Shown: piece by piece, positions 35,811 to 44,096 of the stretch | Position numbering within the stretch: position 1 is the first letter of the stretch | Layout of the letters: each line of letters begins with the position of its first letter | From: Hymenobacter cyanobacteriorum | Lineage (GTDB): Bacteria; Bacteroidota; Bacteroidia; Cytophagales; Hymenobacteraceae | Reading direction: 5' to 3' | Assembly: GCF_022631375.1 (NCBI RefSeq) | Contig: NZ_JALBGC010000001.1 | Location: forward strand, 868,001 to 932,000 | Length of the DNA: 64,000 bases | Position numbers and translations under genes: made by a program | The notes under the pieces: model-generated | Told to the model about the DNA's origin: nothing | Databases searched by the model: none | The model's input: only the letters and a program-made list of their open reading frames with translations

Positions 35811-35848
35811 AAAAAAGCTCCCGTCTTGATTAAGGCGGGAGCTTTTTT
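35811..35848 (+). terminator. Intrinsic terminator after prc
   Basis: Stem AAAAAAGCTCCCG/CGGGAGCTTTTTT with a short imperfect inner part. Confidence 0.85.
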
Positions 35849-35880
35849 CATTCTTTTGCCAACGTCAATTGCATTAGCAA

Positions 35881-35933
35881 ATCGACGATACAAGTAGGGT
35901 TAAACTAAATCGACAATTATACTTTTAATCGAC
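35881..35933. promoter_or_regulatory. Three ATCGAC direct repeats upstream of the unknown gene
   Basis: ATCGAC at 35881, 35909 and 35928, each preceded by A/T-rich sequence, in a region much lower in GC than its surroundings. Regular spacing is absent (28 and 19 nt). Could be binding sites for a regulator of the gene at 36023. Confidence 0.3.
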
Positions 35934-36022
35934 TGATAATCAATACTTATTTTATTAGTAATATTTGTCAAAAAAATTAGTAATCATGCAACTAAAAACG
36001 CAGCTTAAGCTGTTTGTTTAGC

Positions 36023-37111
36023 ATGACGACTCAAGAGGAAACCCGCATCATCCCGCTCCATCCGTCGGTAGCTGCTACCATCGAGGAGCCCAACCAGAAG
36101 CTGGCTGACGAAACCTGGCGCAAATCGATTCCGGCGCAGGTTTTCCTCAACTACTTCTTTGCCATTAACTACCACATCCAAGAGAATGACGATGCGCTGG
36201 GCGGCTTGCAGAATCTGCCGTTTTTCCGCAGCTACTCGGCAGAATTGGGTGAAGCTGATGTGACAGCATTGACCAAGCTGCTGCATATTAGCTGGAGTAC
36301 CGAGTATGCGCTGCGTGCCACGGCTGAGCTGGGCGACGACAACTTTCTGCGCAACGCGCTGCACTGGACTTTCCCGCAGGCGTACCATGCCATCTGGTCG
36401 GGCTTGCAGGCATTTCTGTACACGACTGGGGTACGGTCGAACAACGGCCAGTTGATTCGCCGGGAAGTGGGGCGGCTGGTGGTGAAGAATGCCTACCCAC
36501 GGCCGGTGTCGTTTTACGCGGCTGGGGCTTACGGCGATTTTAGCATTCACCGCTTGCCGCTGGCGGGCTACAAGGCCGGGCTGCACATTGCCAGCAAGGA
36601 AATTGACGCGCAGGCCCAGGTAGGCCAGTTCCTACGCACCACGCGCAAAATGAAGGCGCAGTGGACCCGTGCCCAGGTGCAGGCTAACCCGAACACGGCC
36701 ATTCGCAGCCAGAAAACGGGCCGACCATTGGATAAGTGGACGGCTGCGCACTGGCAGCAGATTACCTGGCGTTTGGGCTACACTACCATCTTCGACCTGC
36801 TGGGCCGCCTGCGCATTTCGCAGACCAGCCGCGAGATTGAGCGCTACGTGGAGGCCGACATCGATTTCCGCCTGTTTCATGCCTCGTTGCTGAACATCGT
36901 GAGCTACCTCAACGGCGTGCACGAAACCTACGTGGCCAAGGCCCTCGGGCTGGAGCGCTACCGCCAGTTGGTAGCTGAGTTGCCCGCCCACTTGCAGGCG
37001 GGCTTTGTGCAGGAGCGGTTGCGTACCCGCGTCGAGCCGGTTCTGGCCCCTACCCCGCCGTCGGCTCCGGCCATCAACGCCGAGGCGCCGCAGTATCGTT
37101 TGGCTGCTTAA
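36023..37111 (+). CDS. Uncharacterised 362-aa protein
   Basis: I do not recognise this family. It is soluble and mostly helical, with no signal peptide. A region around residues 105-150 reads [20 protein letters not shown] then [14 protein letters not shown], which loosely recalls HEPN-type helical proteins. However, the RxxxxH nuclease motif is not evident, so this is only a hint. A Pro/Ala-rich tail follows residue 340. ATG 36023 is the first ATG; a TTG 9 nt upstream is also open. It has an A/T-rich 260-nt upstream region with ATCGAC repeats and its own terminator, so it is a single-gene unit. Confidence 0.6.
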   Translation: MTTQEETRIIPLHPSVAATIEEPNQKLADETWRKSIPAQVFLNYFFAINYHIQENDDALGGLQNLPFFRSYSAELGEADVTALTKLLHISWSTEYALRATAELGDDNFLRNALHWTFPQAYHAIWSGLQAFLYTTGVRSNNGQLIRREVGRLVVKNAYPRPVSFYAAGAYGDFSIHRLPLAGYKAGLHIASKEIDAQAQVGQFLRTTRKMKAQWTRAQVQANPNTAIRSQKTGRPLDKWTAAHWQQITWRLGYTTIFDLLGRLRISQTSREIERYVEADIDFRLFHASLLNIVSYLNGVHETYVAKALGLERYRQLVAELPAHLQAGFVQERLRTRVEPVLAPTPPSAPAINAEAPQYRLAA

Positions 37112-37145
37112 GTGGCTTGAGGGATTTATCGGATTTTCGAATTGG

Positions 37146-37175
37146 AAAGCCGCTTCAGTTTCGGAGCGGCTTTTT
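37146..37175 (+). terminator. Intrinsic terminator after the unknown gene
   Basis: AAAGCCGCT/AGCGGCTTT stem, TTTTT run, 35 nt after the stop codon and just upstream of the lysS promoter. Confidence 0.75.
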
Positions 37176-37182
37176 CGTGCCG

Positions 37183-37190
37183 TACTTTTG
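37183..37190 (+). promoter_or_regulatory. Candidate -7 element of lysS
   Basis: TACTTTTG, a TAnnTTTG match immediately after a terminator; predicted leader about 110 nt, in which no T-box or other known leader motif was seen. Confidence 0.5.
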
Positions 37191-37304
37191 CGGTTCATTC
37201 TATACCGGTGCCACGGCCGGAGCCTGCTTTACAGGTACTGTGATGAATCGTCCCCGCAATTCGGGCCAGCCGAGGAATCCGCTAAATCCGTGGTTCAGAC
37301 AACC

Positions 37305-38855
37305 ATGCAACACTTAAGCGAACAGGAACAACTACGCCGCCAGAAACTCGAGGAACTGGAAAAGCTGGGCATTGAAGCATACCCGTCGGAGTTGTTCGAC
37401 GTGACGTTCTACGCCAAGGAGATTCACGACAACTACCACCCCGAGCTCAACAACTTCCAGGAAGTGACGCTGGCGGGCCGGCTGATGTCGTCGCGCGTGA
37501 TGGGCAAGGCCTCGTTCGCCGAACTGATGGACACGTCGGGCCGCATTCAGCTCTACATCAACCGCGACGAAATCTGCCCCGGCGAGGACAAGACGCTGTA
37601 CAATGTGGTGTTCAAGAAGCTGCTCGATTTGGGCGACTTCATCGGCGTGAAAGGCCACGTATTTAAAACGCAGGTGGGCGAAACGTCGGTGCACGTGACG
37701 GAGCTGAAGCTGCTCTCAAAGTCGCTACGCCCGCTGCCCGTGGTGAAAACCCACAAGGACGAAACCACGGGCGAAGTAACGACTTACGATGCCTTCACCG
37801 ACCCCGAACAGCGCTACCGCCAGCGCTACGTGGACCTAGTGGTAAACCCCAGCGTGCGCGACACCTTCATCAAGCGCACGCAGCTGGTGCAGTCGATGCG
37901 TAATTTCCTGAACGACAAGGGCTACCTGGAGGTGGAAACCCCGATTCTGCAGCCGCTGTACGGCGGCGCGGCGGCGCGGCCCTTCACCACGCACCACAAC
38001 ACGCTGGACATGACGCTGTACCTGCGCATTGCCAACGAACTGTACCTGAAGCGCCTAATTGTAGGTGGCTTCGATGGCGTGTATGAGTTCAGCAAGGACT
38101 TCCGCAACGAAGGCATGTCGCGCTTCCACAACCCGGAGTTCACTCAAATGGAACTCTATGTAGCCTACAAGGACTACGCCTGGATGATGGACCTGGTGGA
38201 GGAAATGGTGGAGCGCGTGGCCATGGCTCTGCACGGCAAAACCGAAGTGCAGGTGGGCGCGAACGTCATCAACTTCCAGCGGCCCTGGCAGCGCTACACC
38301 ATGTTCGAGGCCATTGAGAAGTACACCGGCGTGGCCATTGGCGAGATGGACGAAGCCGGGCTGCGCGAAACCGCCGGCAAGCTGAACGTTCACCTCGACC
38401 CCAGCATGGGCAAGGCCAAAATCATCGACGAGATTTTCGGCGAGCACGTCGAGCCCAAGCTCATCCAGCCCACGTTCATCACCGATTACCCGGTGGAGAT
38501 GTCGCCGCTGGCCAAGAAGCACCGCGACCGCCCCGGCATGGTGGAGCGGTTCGAGGCCATCTGCAACGGCAAGGAAATCTGCAACGCCTTCTCCGAGCTC
38601 AACGACCCCATCGACCAGCGCCAGCGCTTCGAAGACCAGCTGGAGCTGGGCAAGCGCGGCGACACCGAGGCCATGGTGCTCGACGAAGACTTCCTGCGCG
38701 CGCTGGAATACGGCATGCCGCCCACGGCCGGCCTGGGCATCGGCATCGACCGCCTGAGCATGATTATGACCAATTCGCACTCCATTCAGGACGTGTTGTT
38801 TTTCCCGCAGATGAAGCCGGAAAACGTGCAGAAAGAGAAGCAGGAGGAAAAGTAG
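37305..38855 (+). CDS. lysS: Lysyl-tRNA synthetase, class II
   Basis: Charges tRNA(Lys). The 516-aa protein has the N-terminal OB-fold (about 55-165, [26 protein letters not shown]) and the class II core: motif 1 region [16 protein letters not shown] with [18 protein letters not shown], motif 2 [18 protein letters not shown], and motif 3 [15 protein letters not shown] 37305 ([22 protein letters not shown]) gives the usual start. Single gene with its own promoter and terminator. Confidence 0.97.
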   Translation: MQHLSEQEQLRRQKLEELEKLGIEAYPSELFDVTFYAKEIHDNYHPELNNFQEVTLAGRLMSSRVMGKASFAELMDTSGRIQLYINRDEICPGEDKTLYNVVFKKLLDLGDFIGVKGHVFKTQVGETSVHVTELKLLSKSLRPLPVVKTHKDETTGEVTTYDAFTDPEQRYRQRYVDLVVNPSVRDTFIKRTQLVQSMRNFLNDKGYLEVETPILQPLYGGAAARPFTTHHNTLDMTLYLRIANELYLKRLIVGGFDGVYEFSKDFRNEGMSRFHNPEFTQMELYVAYKDYAWMMDLVEEMVERVAMALHGKTEVQVGANVINFQRPWQRYTMFEAIEKYTGVAIGEMDEAGLRETAGKLNVHLDPSMGKAKIIDEIFGEHVEPKLIQPTFITDYPVEMSPLAKKHRDRPGMVERFEAICNGKEICNAFSELNDPIDQRQRFEDQLELGKRGDTEAMVLDEDFLRALEYGMPPTAGLGIGIDRLSMIMTNSHSIQDVLFFPQMKPENVQKEKQEEK

Positions 38856-38874
38856 GCCACTGGCTTAAAAGTCG

Positions 38875-38913
38875 AAAAGCCCCGTACGATAGTCGTACGG
38901 GGCTTTTCTTTTG
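38875..38913 (+). terminator. Intrinsic terminator after lysS
   Basis: 15-bp stem AAAAGCCCCGTACGA/TCGTACGGGGCTTTT, three-base loop, then CTTTT. Confidence 0.85.
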
Positions 38914-39095
38914 TAATCTCCTTACCCTTCAAACCGTTAGTTAATATCTGCAATCTTCGCTGGTCCTGGTTTATTCAAGCTTGAATGGCACTGCCATTTT
39001 CCTTTGAATGAGCCGACTGGCAAGGTTGCGGGTAGTAAGTACGGCCTTCTTTCAAGGCGATTACAAGGGCTTTTACGCAATCGTTTGACCCAGGG

Positions 39096-39113
39096 TTACA
39101 CCGGGCGGTGTAA
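39096..39113. promoter_or_regulatory. Palindrome TTACACCGGGCGGTGTAA
   Basis: Perfect 8-bp arms with a GG centre. It lies 22 nt beyond the stop of the YtxH gene and downstream of lysS, so it could be a weak bidirectional stem or a protein site. A second perfect palindrome, ATTCAAGCTTGAAT, lies at 38973-38986 in the same gap. Confidence 0.35.
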
Positions 39114-39135
39114 AATTCGGGCCGATTGGCAAGGG

Positions 39136-39495
39136 CTACAGGTTGGGCTGGTGGCGGGTATCATCGCCGAAGCCGTCGTAGTCGGGGTTATCGGCATTGT
39201 GAGTGTGGGCGGTGGAGGGGGTGCCGGTACCCAAGCCTTGTAGAAGGCGGTCGGCGGCCTGCTTGTCCTCGCTCACGGCCGCATCGGGGTTGGTGTGGCC
39301 GGGCTCCTGGCCCTGCACTTTGGCCAGCGTGTCTTTGGCCAGCTTGCTGAGGTCGCCGGCCCATTTGGAGGCCGACTTGCGCAAGTTGGAACGGGTATCG
39401 TCGCCGGTTTCGGGGGCCAGCAGCAGGCCGGCCACAATGCCAGCGGTAGCCCCGGCGATAAGCGAGAAAATGACTTTGCCTTTGTCGTCTTTCAT
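39136..39495 (-). CDS. YtxH-domain protein
   Basis: A 119-aa small protein: Gly/Ala-rich hydrophobic segment at residues 6-27 (VIFSLIAGATAGIVAGLLLAP), then the YtxH hallmark ETGDDTRSNLRKSASKWAGDL, an amphipathic helix and a disordered acidic tail. YtxH proteins are membrane-attached and stress-related in Bacillus; the mechanism is not known. Gene is 132 nt downstream of a second YtxH gene on the same strand, with a terminator between. ATG 39495 starts directly at the domain. Confidence 0.8.
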   Translation of the reverse strand: MKDDKGKVIFSLIAGATAGIVAGLLLAPETGDDTRSNLRKSASKWAGDLSKLAKDTLAKVQGQEPGHTNPDAAVSEDKQAADRLLQGLGTGTPSTAHTHNADNPDYDGFGDDTRHQPNL

Positions 39496-39570
39496 AAGAG
39501 GGTTTCGCAGGGAAATAGAGATGCTGCGATAATTGGATAACGGGAAAACATATCGGTTTGTTGGGGCAGC

Positions 39571-39600
39571 AAAAAGCCCCGCACCTGACGGTGCGGGGCT
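39571..39600 (-). terminator. Terminator of the YtxH-CsbD gene (minus strand)
   Basis: Stem AGCCCCGCAC/GTGCGGGGCT with a six-base loop; on the minus strand it is followed by TTTTTGC. Confidence 0.75.
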
Positions 39601-39627
39601 CGGAGACATGCGGCGCGATAGGCCGAC

Positions 39628-40065
39628 TTACATGTCGTTCAGCATTTTGGTGATTTCGGCTTTGCCTTTGCCGAGCTTGTCCTGCAGCTTGCCAACCAGC
39701 TCGTCGCCTTTGCCTTCGGCGTAGGTCAGGTCCTCGTCGGTCAGCTGAGCGTATTGCTGCTTCAGCTTGCCTTTGATGTCGTCCCAGTTGCCTTTCATTT
39801 TCAGGCTGCTGCCGGGCAGGGTTACGCCGAGGTCTTCGAGCTTGCCGGCGTATTCTTTGAATTTAGCTTCGAGGTCGGTGCCCAGCTTCGAGGCTTGCTC
39901 ACCGAGCTGGCCGCTGTATTTGGAAGCAACGCCTTTCCAGTTTTCGCGGGTGGCCGAACCTTTATCGGGAGCCAGCAGCATGCCGGCAATAATGCCAGCG
40001 CCGGCACCGGCGAGAGCAGCTAAAAGGATTTTACCGGCGTTGTTGTCTTCTTCGTGGTACGACAT
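39628..40065 (-). CDS. YtxH-CsbD fusion protein
   Basis: A 145-aa protein joining two stress-protein domains. Residues 8-75 are YtxH-like (ILLAALAGAGAGIIAGMLLAP followed by DKGSATRENWKGVASKYSGQL). Residues about 88-140 match the CsbD pattern, MKGNWDDIKGKLKQQYAQLTD then DLTYAEGKGDELVGKLQDKLG. The two domains are usually separate proteins. Placement beside a second YtxH gene suggests duplication with one copy fused. Function is inferred only from general stress proteins. Start ATG 40065. Confidence 0.82.
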   Translation of the reverse strand: MSYHEEDNNAGKILLAALAGAGAGIIAGMLLAPDKGSATRENWKGVASKYSGQLGEQASKLGTDLEAKFKEYAGKLEDLGVTLPGSSLKMKGNWDDIKGKLKQQYAQLTDEDLTYAEGKGDELVGKLQDKLGKGKAEITKMLNDM

Positions 40066-40288
40066 GGTGTAGGGTAATGAAGGGTGAAAGTGTTTGGGTA
40101 TGGGCAGTGGAGGAAGCGGCGGCCAATTAAAAACCAGTGGTTTTGTTTGGCGACGGCGCTTGTTCTGGCAGGCTATACGAATGGAGCCGCCCGGGGTTGA
40201 GCTTACTTGTAAATTTTCGTCGGCGTTGGTCCGGTATGTGTTGCAAGCCTGAAATTGGGATAGCCGGCGTAGATTCGCCCCTCTCCCC

Positions 40289-40296
40289 TACCCTTG
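40289..40296 (+). promoter_or_regulatory. Weak -7 element of the Kazal lipoprotein
   Basis: TACCCTTG, one mismatch from TAnnTTTG, ending 4 nt before the ATG at 40301. Confidence 0.35.
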
Positions 40297-40300
40297 CCTT

Positions 40301-40546
40301 ATGAAGAGCTTTTGGAAACTAAGCGCAACCGTATTGCTGCTGGCCGGCTGCCAGCGCGCGGCCGGTCCCACGGTTGCCGATGACTGCATCGACCCCAGTA
40401 AAATCAATCCGCAAGGTATCTGCACGATGGAGTATAACCCCGTGTGCGGCTGCGATGGCAAAACCTACTCCAACCCTTGCGCGGCGGTCAACGCAGGCGT
40501 ACGCCGCACCACGCCCGGGCCCTGTCCGGCCGCCCCGGCCAAGTAA
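40301..40546 (+). CDS. Kazal-type serine protease inhibitor lipoprotein
   Basis: An 81-aa lipoprotein: signal peptide with lipobox LLAGC (Cys17), then one compact Kazal-like domain with the pattern CTMEYNPVCGCDGKTYSNPC and a final GPC. The CGCDGKTYSNPC core is diagnostic. It may protect the cell surface against host, predator or self proteases. It is 12 nt upstream of the FemAB/GNAT-like gene, so both probably share a transcript. Confidence 0.88.
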   Translation: MKSFWKLSATVLLLAGCQRAAGPTVADDCIDPSKINPQGICTMEYNPVCGCDGKTYSNPCAAVNAGVRRTTPGPCPAAPAK

Positions 40547-40558
40547 TTGCTATTCTTG

Positions 40559-41497
40559 ATGCCCGCCAAAACCCGCTACCGCGACTTCTGCCGCACTGCA
40601 CCCGATGTGCCGGTGTTTGCCCAGCCGTGGTACCTGGATGCCTGCGCCGAAGGCGGGACCTGGGACGTGGTGCTGGCCGAGGAAAAAGGCCGCGTGGTGG
40701 CAGCGTTGCCTTATTTCTACAAGCAGAAAAGCCTGTTCCAGTACGCCACCATGCCGCCTTTTGTGAAGTGGCTGGGGCCGTATCTGCTGCCGGAGTTTCG
40801 GGGCCGGCTGCCGAAGGAGCATGAGCTGATGCAGGCGCTGATTGCCCAACTGCCGGATTTGGCCGCCTTCAAGCAGAATTTCTACCCGACTGTTACTAAC
40901 TGGCTGCCGTTTTACTGGCAGCAGTTCCGCCAGACTACTTTTTATACCTACCGCCTGCACCAGCTGCGCAAATTGGCACGGGTAGAGGCAGGCCTGGGCA
41001 CGGGTATCCGGCGCGATATCCGGCTGGCGCGGCCGCAGGTGCGCGTGGTGCACGACCTGCCGCTGGCGGAATTCTACCGCGTCAATATGCTAAGCTTCCA
41101 GCGCCAGCAGCTGGCGCCGCCGTATTCGCTGGCGCAGCTTCGGCGGCTCGATGCGGCGCTGGCTACGGCGGGCAACCGGCAGCTGTTTTTCGCCGTGGAT
41201 GCGCAGAACCGGGTGCATTCCGTGGCTTACCTGATTTGGGATGCGACGACAGCCTACTTCCTGCTGGCCGGCGACGACCCGGCCCTGCGCGCCAGCGGCG
41301 CGGGCGTGCTGCTGGCCTGGGAGTGCATTCGCTACGCCAGTGAGGTACTGGGGCTCGATTGCTTCGATTTTGAAGGCAGTATGCTGCCGGGCGTGGAGCG
41401 TATCCGCGTGCGTTTTGGCGCGGTGCAGACCCCGTATTTCTTCGTCTGGAAACACAATTCGCGGCTTTTCGAGTTACTGGAGAAGCTGAAGCCTTAG
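40559..41497 (+). CDS. FemAB/GNAT-like acyltransferase
   Basis: A 312-aa protein with two GNAT-like halves: PVFAQPWYLDACAEGGTWDVVLAEEKGRVVAALPYF at the N-terminus and NRQLFFAVDAQNRVHSVAYLIWDATTAYFLLAGDDPALRASGAG followed by FDFEGSML at the C-terminus. This matches the GNAT_acetyltr_6/FemAB-like group, some of which attach amino acids or acyl groups to cell-wall or surface polymers. The exact substrate is unknown. ATG 40559 follows the Kazal gene stop by 12 nt. Confidence 0.75.
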   Translation: MPAKTRYRDFCRTAPDVPVFAQPWYLDACAEGGTWDVVLAEEKGRVVAALPYFYKQKSLFQYATMPPFVKWLGPYLLPEFRGRLPKEHELMQALIAQLPDLAAFKQNFYPTVTNWLPFYWQQFRQTTFYTYRLHQLRKLARVEAGLGTGIRRDIRLARPQVRVVHDLPLAEFYRVNMLSFQRQQLAPPYSLAQLRRLDAALATAGNRQLFFAVDAQNRVHSVAYLIWDATTAYFLLAGDDPALRASGAGVLLAWECIRYASEVLGLDCFDFEGSMLPGVERIRVRFGAVQTPYFFVWKHNSRLFELLEKLKP

Positions 41498-41601
41498 AAG
41501 TTACCTCTTTGGAGTGGAGGCACGTCACGGACAGGCCCGTTGTGCTGCGCTGCGCGCTGCATGATGGTTTCACTCATTTTTAACTATCCTCCCCAACCCC
41601 C

Positions 41602-41973
41602 ATGTCTGAAAAACGCTACGTTCTCAACCCCGCTCCTTTTGTAGTGCCCACCACCGATGGCAAGCTCATTGAAGAGCACGTGGGCGGGGCCAGCACCGGT
41701 ACCAGCGCCTACAGCCTGGCTCATATGGTAGCCCCGCCGCACTGGAGCGAGCCGCACCAAACGCCTTCGTTCGATGAAATTACGATTGTGGTGCGCGGCC
41801 GCAAGCGCTTCGAAATTGACGGCGACGTGGTGGAACTGCAGGCCGGCCAGGCCCTGCTCATTAAAGGCGGCGCGCGCGTGCGCTATTCCAACCCGTTTGA
41901 GGAGGAGTGCGAATACTGGTCGATTTGCGTGCCCGCGTTCAGCCCTGATACCGTGAACCGCGAAGAAGTTTAA
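41602..41973 (+). CDS. Cupin-domain protein
   Basis: A 123-aa single cupin. Motif 1 region is APPHWSEPHQTPSFDEITIVVRGRKRFEIDG, with two candidate metal-binding His and a Glu; motif 2 is LQAGQALLIKGGARVRYSNP, where the usual His is replaced by Arg (ARVRYSN). Metal binding may therefore be incomplete. The substrate is unknown. It precedes the dienelactone hydrolase-like gene by 27 nt, so they may be co-transcribed. Confidence 0.82.
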   Translation: MSEKRYVLNPAPFVVPTTDGKLIEEHVGGASTGTSAYSLAHMVAPPHWSEPHQTPSFDEITIVVRGRKRFEIDGDVVELQAGQALLIKGGARVRYSNPFEEECEYWSICVPAFSPDTVNREEV

Positions 41974-42000
41974 CGTTCTCACCATATAACAGCCACGATT

Positions 42001-42858
42001 ATGGACCAGCGCATTATCAACCTCTTCGACGAGTACACCCATTCCCCGCTCACCCGCAAGGAGTTCATGGACCGACTGATAAAGCTGGCGGGCGGCACGG
42101 CGCTGGCCCTCACGGCCTTGTCGGTACTGGAGCCGGGCTACGCGGCGGCCGCCACCATTACGCCCGAGGCCGACGACCTGCAGGCCGAGGAAGTGAGCTG
42201 GATTGGCGACGGCGCACCGGTGCGCGGCTACCTGGTGCACCTCAAGGGCCGCCAGAAGCGCGGCGCGGTAGTCGTCATCCACGAAAACCGGGGGCTGACA
42301 CCGCACATCAAGGACGTGACGCGGCGGGTGGCGCTGGCCGGCTACCTGGCGCTGGGCGTGGATGCGCTGTCGGTAGTGGGCGGCACGCCGGCCGACGAGG
42401 ACAAGGGCCGCGAACTCATCGGCCAGCTCGACCCGGTGAAAAACCTGAACAACTACCTGAAAGCGCTGGAATACCTGCGCGCCCGGCCCGACTGCAACGG
42501 CCGCACCGGCGCGGTGGGCTTCTGCTGGGGCGGCGGACTGGTGAACCAGCTGGCCGTGCACGACCCCAAGCTGGACGCCGCCGTGGCCTACTACGGCCAG
42601 CAGCCCAAGGCTGAGGACGTGCCCAACATCAAAGCGGCCGTGATGCTGCACTACGGCGGCCTCGACCAGCGCATCAACGCCGGTATTCCGGGCTACGAAG
42701 CGGCCCTGAAGGCGGCCGGCACCAAATACGAGCTGTACGTGTACGAGGGCGTAAACCACGCTTTCAACAACGACACTTCGCCAGCGCGCTACAACGCCGA
42801 GGCTGCCAAGCTGGCCTGGGAGCGCACCTTGCGCTTGTTCAAGGAAAAACTGGGGTAG
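42001..42858 (+). CDS. Dienelactone hydrolase-family protein, exported
   Basis: A 285-aa alpha/beta hydrolase. Residues 1-50 contain a hydrophobic segment (LAGGTALALTALSVL) preceded by LTRKEFMDRLIK and followed by AAAA, fitting an export signal. The DLH domain shows HENRGLTPHIKDV (Glu of the triad network), nucleophile Cys in GAVGFCWGGGLVN, then Asp in YGGLDQRI and His in GVNHAFNND. A Cys nucleophile is typical of DLH. Real substrate unknown; many such proteins are general ester hydrolases. Follows the cupin gene. Confidence 0.88.
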   Translation: MDQRIINLFDEYTHSPLTRKEFMDRLIKLAGGTALALTALSVLEPGYAAAATITPEADDLQAEEVSWIGDGAPVRGYLVHLKGRQKRGAVVVIHENRGLTPHIKDVTRRVALAGYLALGVDALSVVGGTPADEDKGRELIGQLDPVKNLNNYLKALEYLRARPDCNGRTGAVGFCWGGGLVNQLAVHDPKLDAAVAYYGQQPKAEDVPNIKAAVMLHYGGLDQRINAGIPGYEAALKAAGTKYELYVYEGVNHAFNNDTSPARYNAEAAKLAWERTLRLFKEKLG

Positions 42859-42910
42859 CCGGGCAACCGCGGCAGATTCTGCGGCATCTTTGCAGTATCT
42901 ACCGTTGGTT

Positions 42911-43225
42911 ATGTCGAGGAAAAAGCTCCCTGTTTTGCTGGCGGCCACGCTACTGAAAGTGTCGGCCAGCCTGGGCCAGACGGCTCCGCCCGCCGCCGCC
43001 CCCCCACCACCGGCTGCCAACGAGCAGCAGGTGAGCGTGCCGGTGCCGCGGGCCGTGTCGCTGCTGGCCGACGTGGTGGGCGTGCTGGTATCGCGCACCG
43101 AGGGCCAGGACAAGGTGCAGACGCTGCTGGAACGCCGGCGCGAGCGGAGCAAAAAAGGCCCGCAAACCATCGATTTCAGCGTACCGAAGAATCGGTTGAC
43201 GCGCGCGCTGGGGCTGGCCGATTAA
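42911..43225 (+). CDS. Small secreted hypothetical protein
   Basis: A 104-aa protein with an N-terminal signal-like segment (KKLPVLLAATLLKVSASLGQ), a Pro/Ala linker (TAPPAAAPPPPAANEQ), and a short basic domain SVPVPRAVSLLADVVGVLVSRTEGQDKVQTLLERRRERSKK (described in parts). Not recognised. ATG 42911 is the start that gives the signal; a weak CATCTTTG element lies at 42884-42891. It follows the DLH-like gene by 52 nt and precedes a GC-rich inverted repeat. Confidence 0.55.
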   Translation: MSRKKLPVLLAATLLKVSASLGQTAPPAAAPPPPAANEQQVSVPVPRAVSLLADVVGVLVSRTEGQDKVQTLLERRRERSKKGPQTIDFSVPKNRLTRALGLAD

Positions 43226-43236
43226 GGCTAAACGAT

Positions 43237-43322
43237 GTAGGGGCGGGGCTTGCCCCCGCCCGTTGTTGCACAGAGCCGTTGCAACGGTGCGGACGACGGG
43301 CGGGGGCAAGCCCCGCCCCTAC
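43237..43322. repeat. GTAGGGGCGGGGC inverted repeat
   Basis: Arms of 25-27 nt: GTAGGGGCGGGGCTTGCCCC... and its perfect complement ending at 43322, with a GTTGCA/TGCAAC-like inner pair. The element type is widespread in unrelated bacteria. It is the main content of the 313-nt gap 43226-43538; the rest (43323-43538) is G/C-mixed sequence in which I see nothing else. Confidence 0.85.
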
Positions 43323-43538
43323 CCGCTGAATACAGGGAGTAAGTCCGCGAAGTGGACGGATTGGTCGGGATTTCCGACCCGTCCGTCCACCTTTTGTTTT
43401 TGGGGCCGGTTGTGGCCGGCGGTTTGCAATTACCCTGGCAGGAAAAGTCGATTCCCAAACCGGAGCCCGCTGCCTGCAGCATCCGAGCCCAACGCCCAAT
43501 TCACTCCCATTTTTCTCGCCTTCATCATCCTCAAAATC

Positions 43539-43988
43539 ATGAAAACTGCCCTGCTTTCCATCTTCGCCGCTGTTACCCTGTTCGCCGCCGCTCCTTCGGT
43601 TGCCGCCGCTCCGGCCGCTGCTCCCTACGACAACCACGACCGCGACGACCGCCGCCAGGACCGTGACCACGACGGCCGCGACGACCGCAACAGCAAAGAC
43701 TTCAACTACGGCTACGACCGCAACCACCGCGTGACGCCCCAGGAACGCGCCCGCTGGGAAGCCGCCCACCGCGACAACGACCGCCACGACAACACGCCCT
43801 TCGACCGCAGCCAGAACTACGGCTACGAGCAGAACCACCGCGTAACCGCCCAGGAGCGCGCCCGCTACGAAGCCGAGCAGCGCCAGCTGGCCCAAAACCA
43901 GAACTACGGCTACGACCGCAACCACCGCGTGACGCCCCAGGAACGTGCCCGCTGGGAAGCCGCCCACCGCAACGACGGCCGCCGCTAA
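43539..43988 (+). CDS. Secreted triple-repeat protein rich in Arg, Asp, Asn and His
   Basis: A 149-aa exported protein. Signal peptide 1-23 (LFAAAPSVAAA), then a charged Asp/Arg/His-rich segment (DNHDRDDRRQDRDHDGRDDR), then three near-copies of a unit beginning NYGYDRNHRVTPQERARWE, at about residues 52, 89 and 121. The middle copy is changed to NYGYEQNHRVTAQERARYE. Each unit is followed by AAHR or its variant. Not recognised. Could be a surface or metal-binding repeat protein. Repeat identity at DNA level suggests recent duplication. Confidence 0.7.
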   Translation: MKTALLSIFAAVTLFAAAPSVAAAPAAAPYDNHDRDDRRQDRDHDGRDDRNSKDFNYGYDRNHRVTPQERARWEAAHRDNDRHDNTPFDRSQNYGYEQNHRVTAQERARYEAEQRQLAQNQNYGYDRNHRVTPQERARWEAAHRNDGRR

Positions 43989-44096
43989 TTCCATCCCGTA
44001 TTAATCCCGAAGCGCCTCGTTCAGTCGAACCTGAACGGGGCGTAACCGGCCACTGCCTTCCCCGTTTTTTCTCACTCATTCCGCTTTCGTTTTCCC

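Noticed and set aside
37191..37304. T-box or other amino-acid leader upstream of lysS
   Set aside because: No T-box sequence, no specifier loop and no leader terminator could be seen.
39004..39243. A 79-residue plus-strand ORF near the YtxH gene
   Set aside because: It overlaps the YtxH gene antisense, and the Gly-rich end comes from that overlap.
41494..41577. A 27-residue minus-strand ORF beginning MSETIMQRAAQ
   Set aside because: Too short, no promoter or family, and lies in the spacer between two plus-strand genes. Possible relic of a repeated intergenic sequence.
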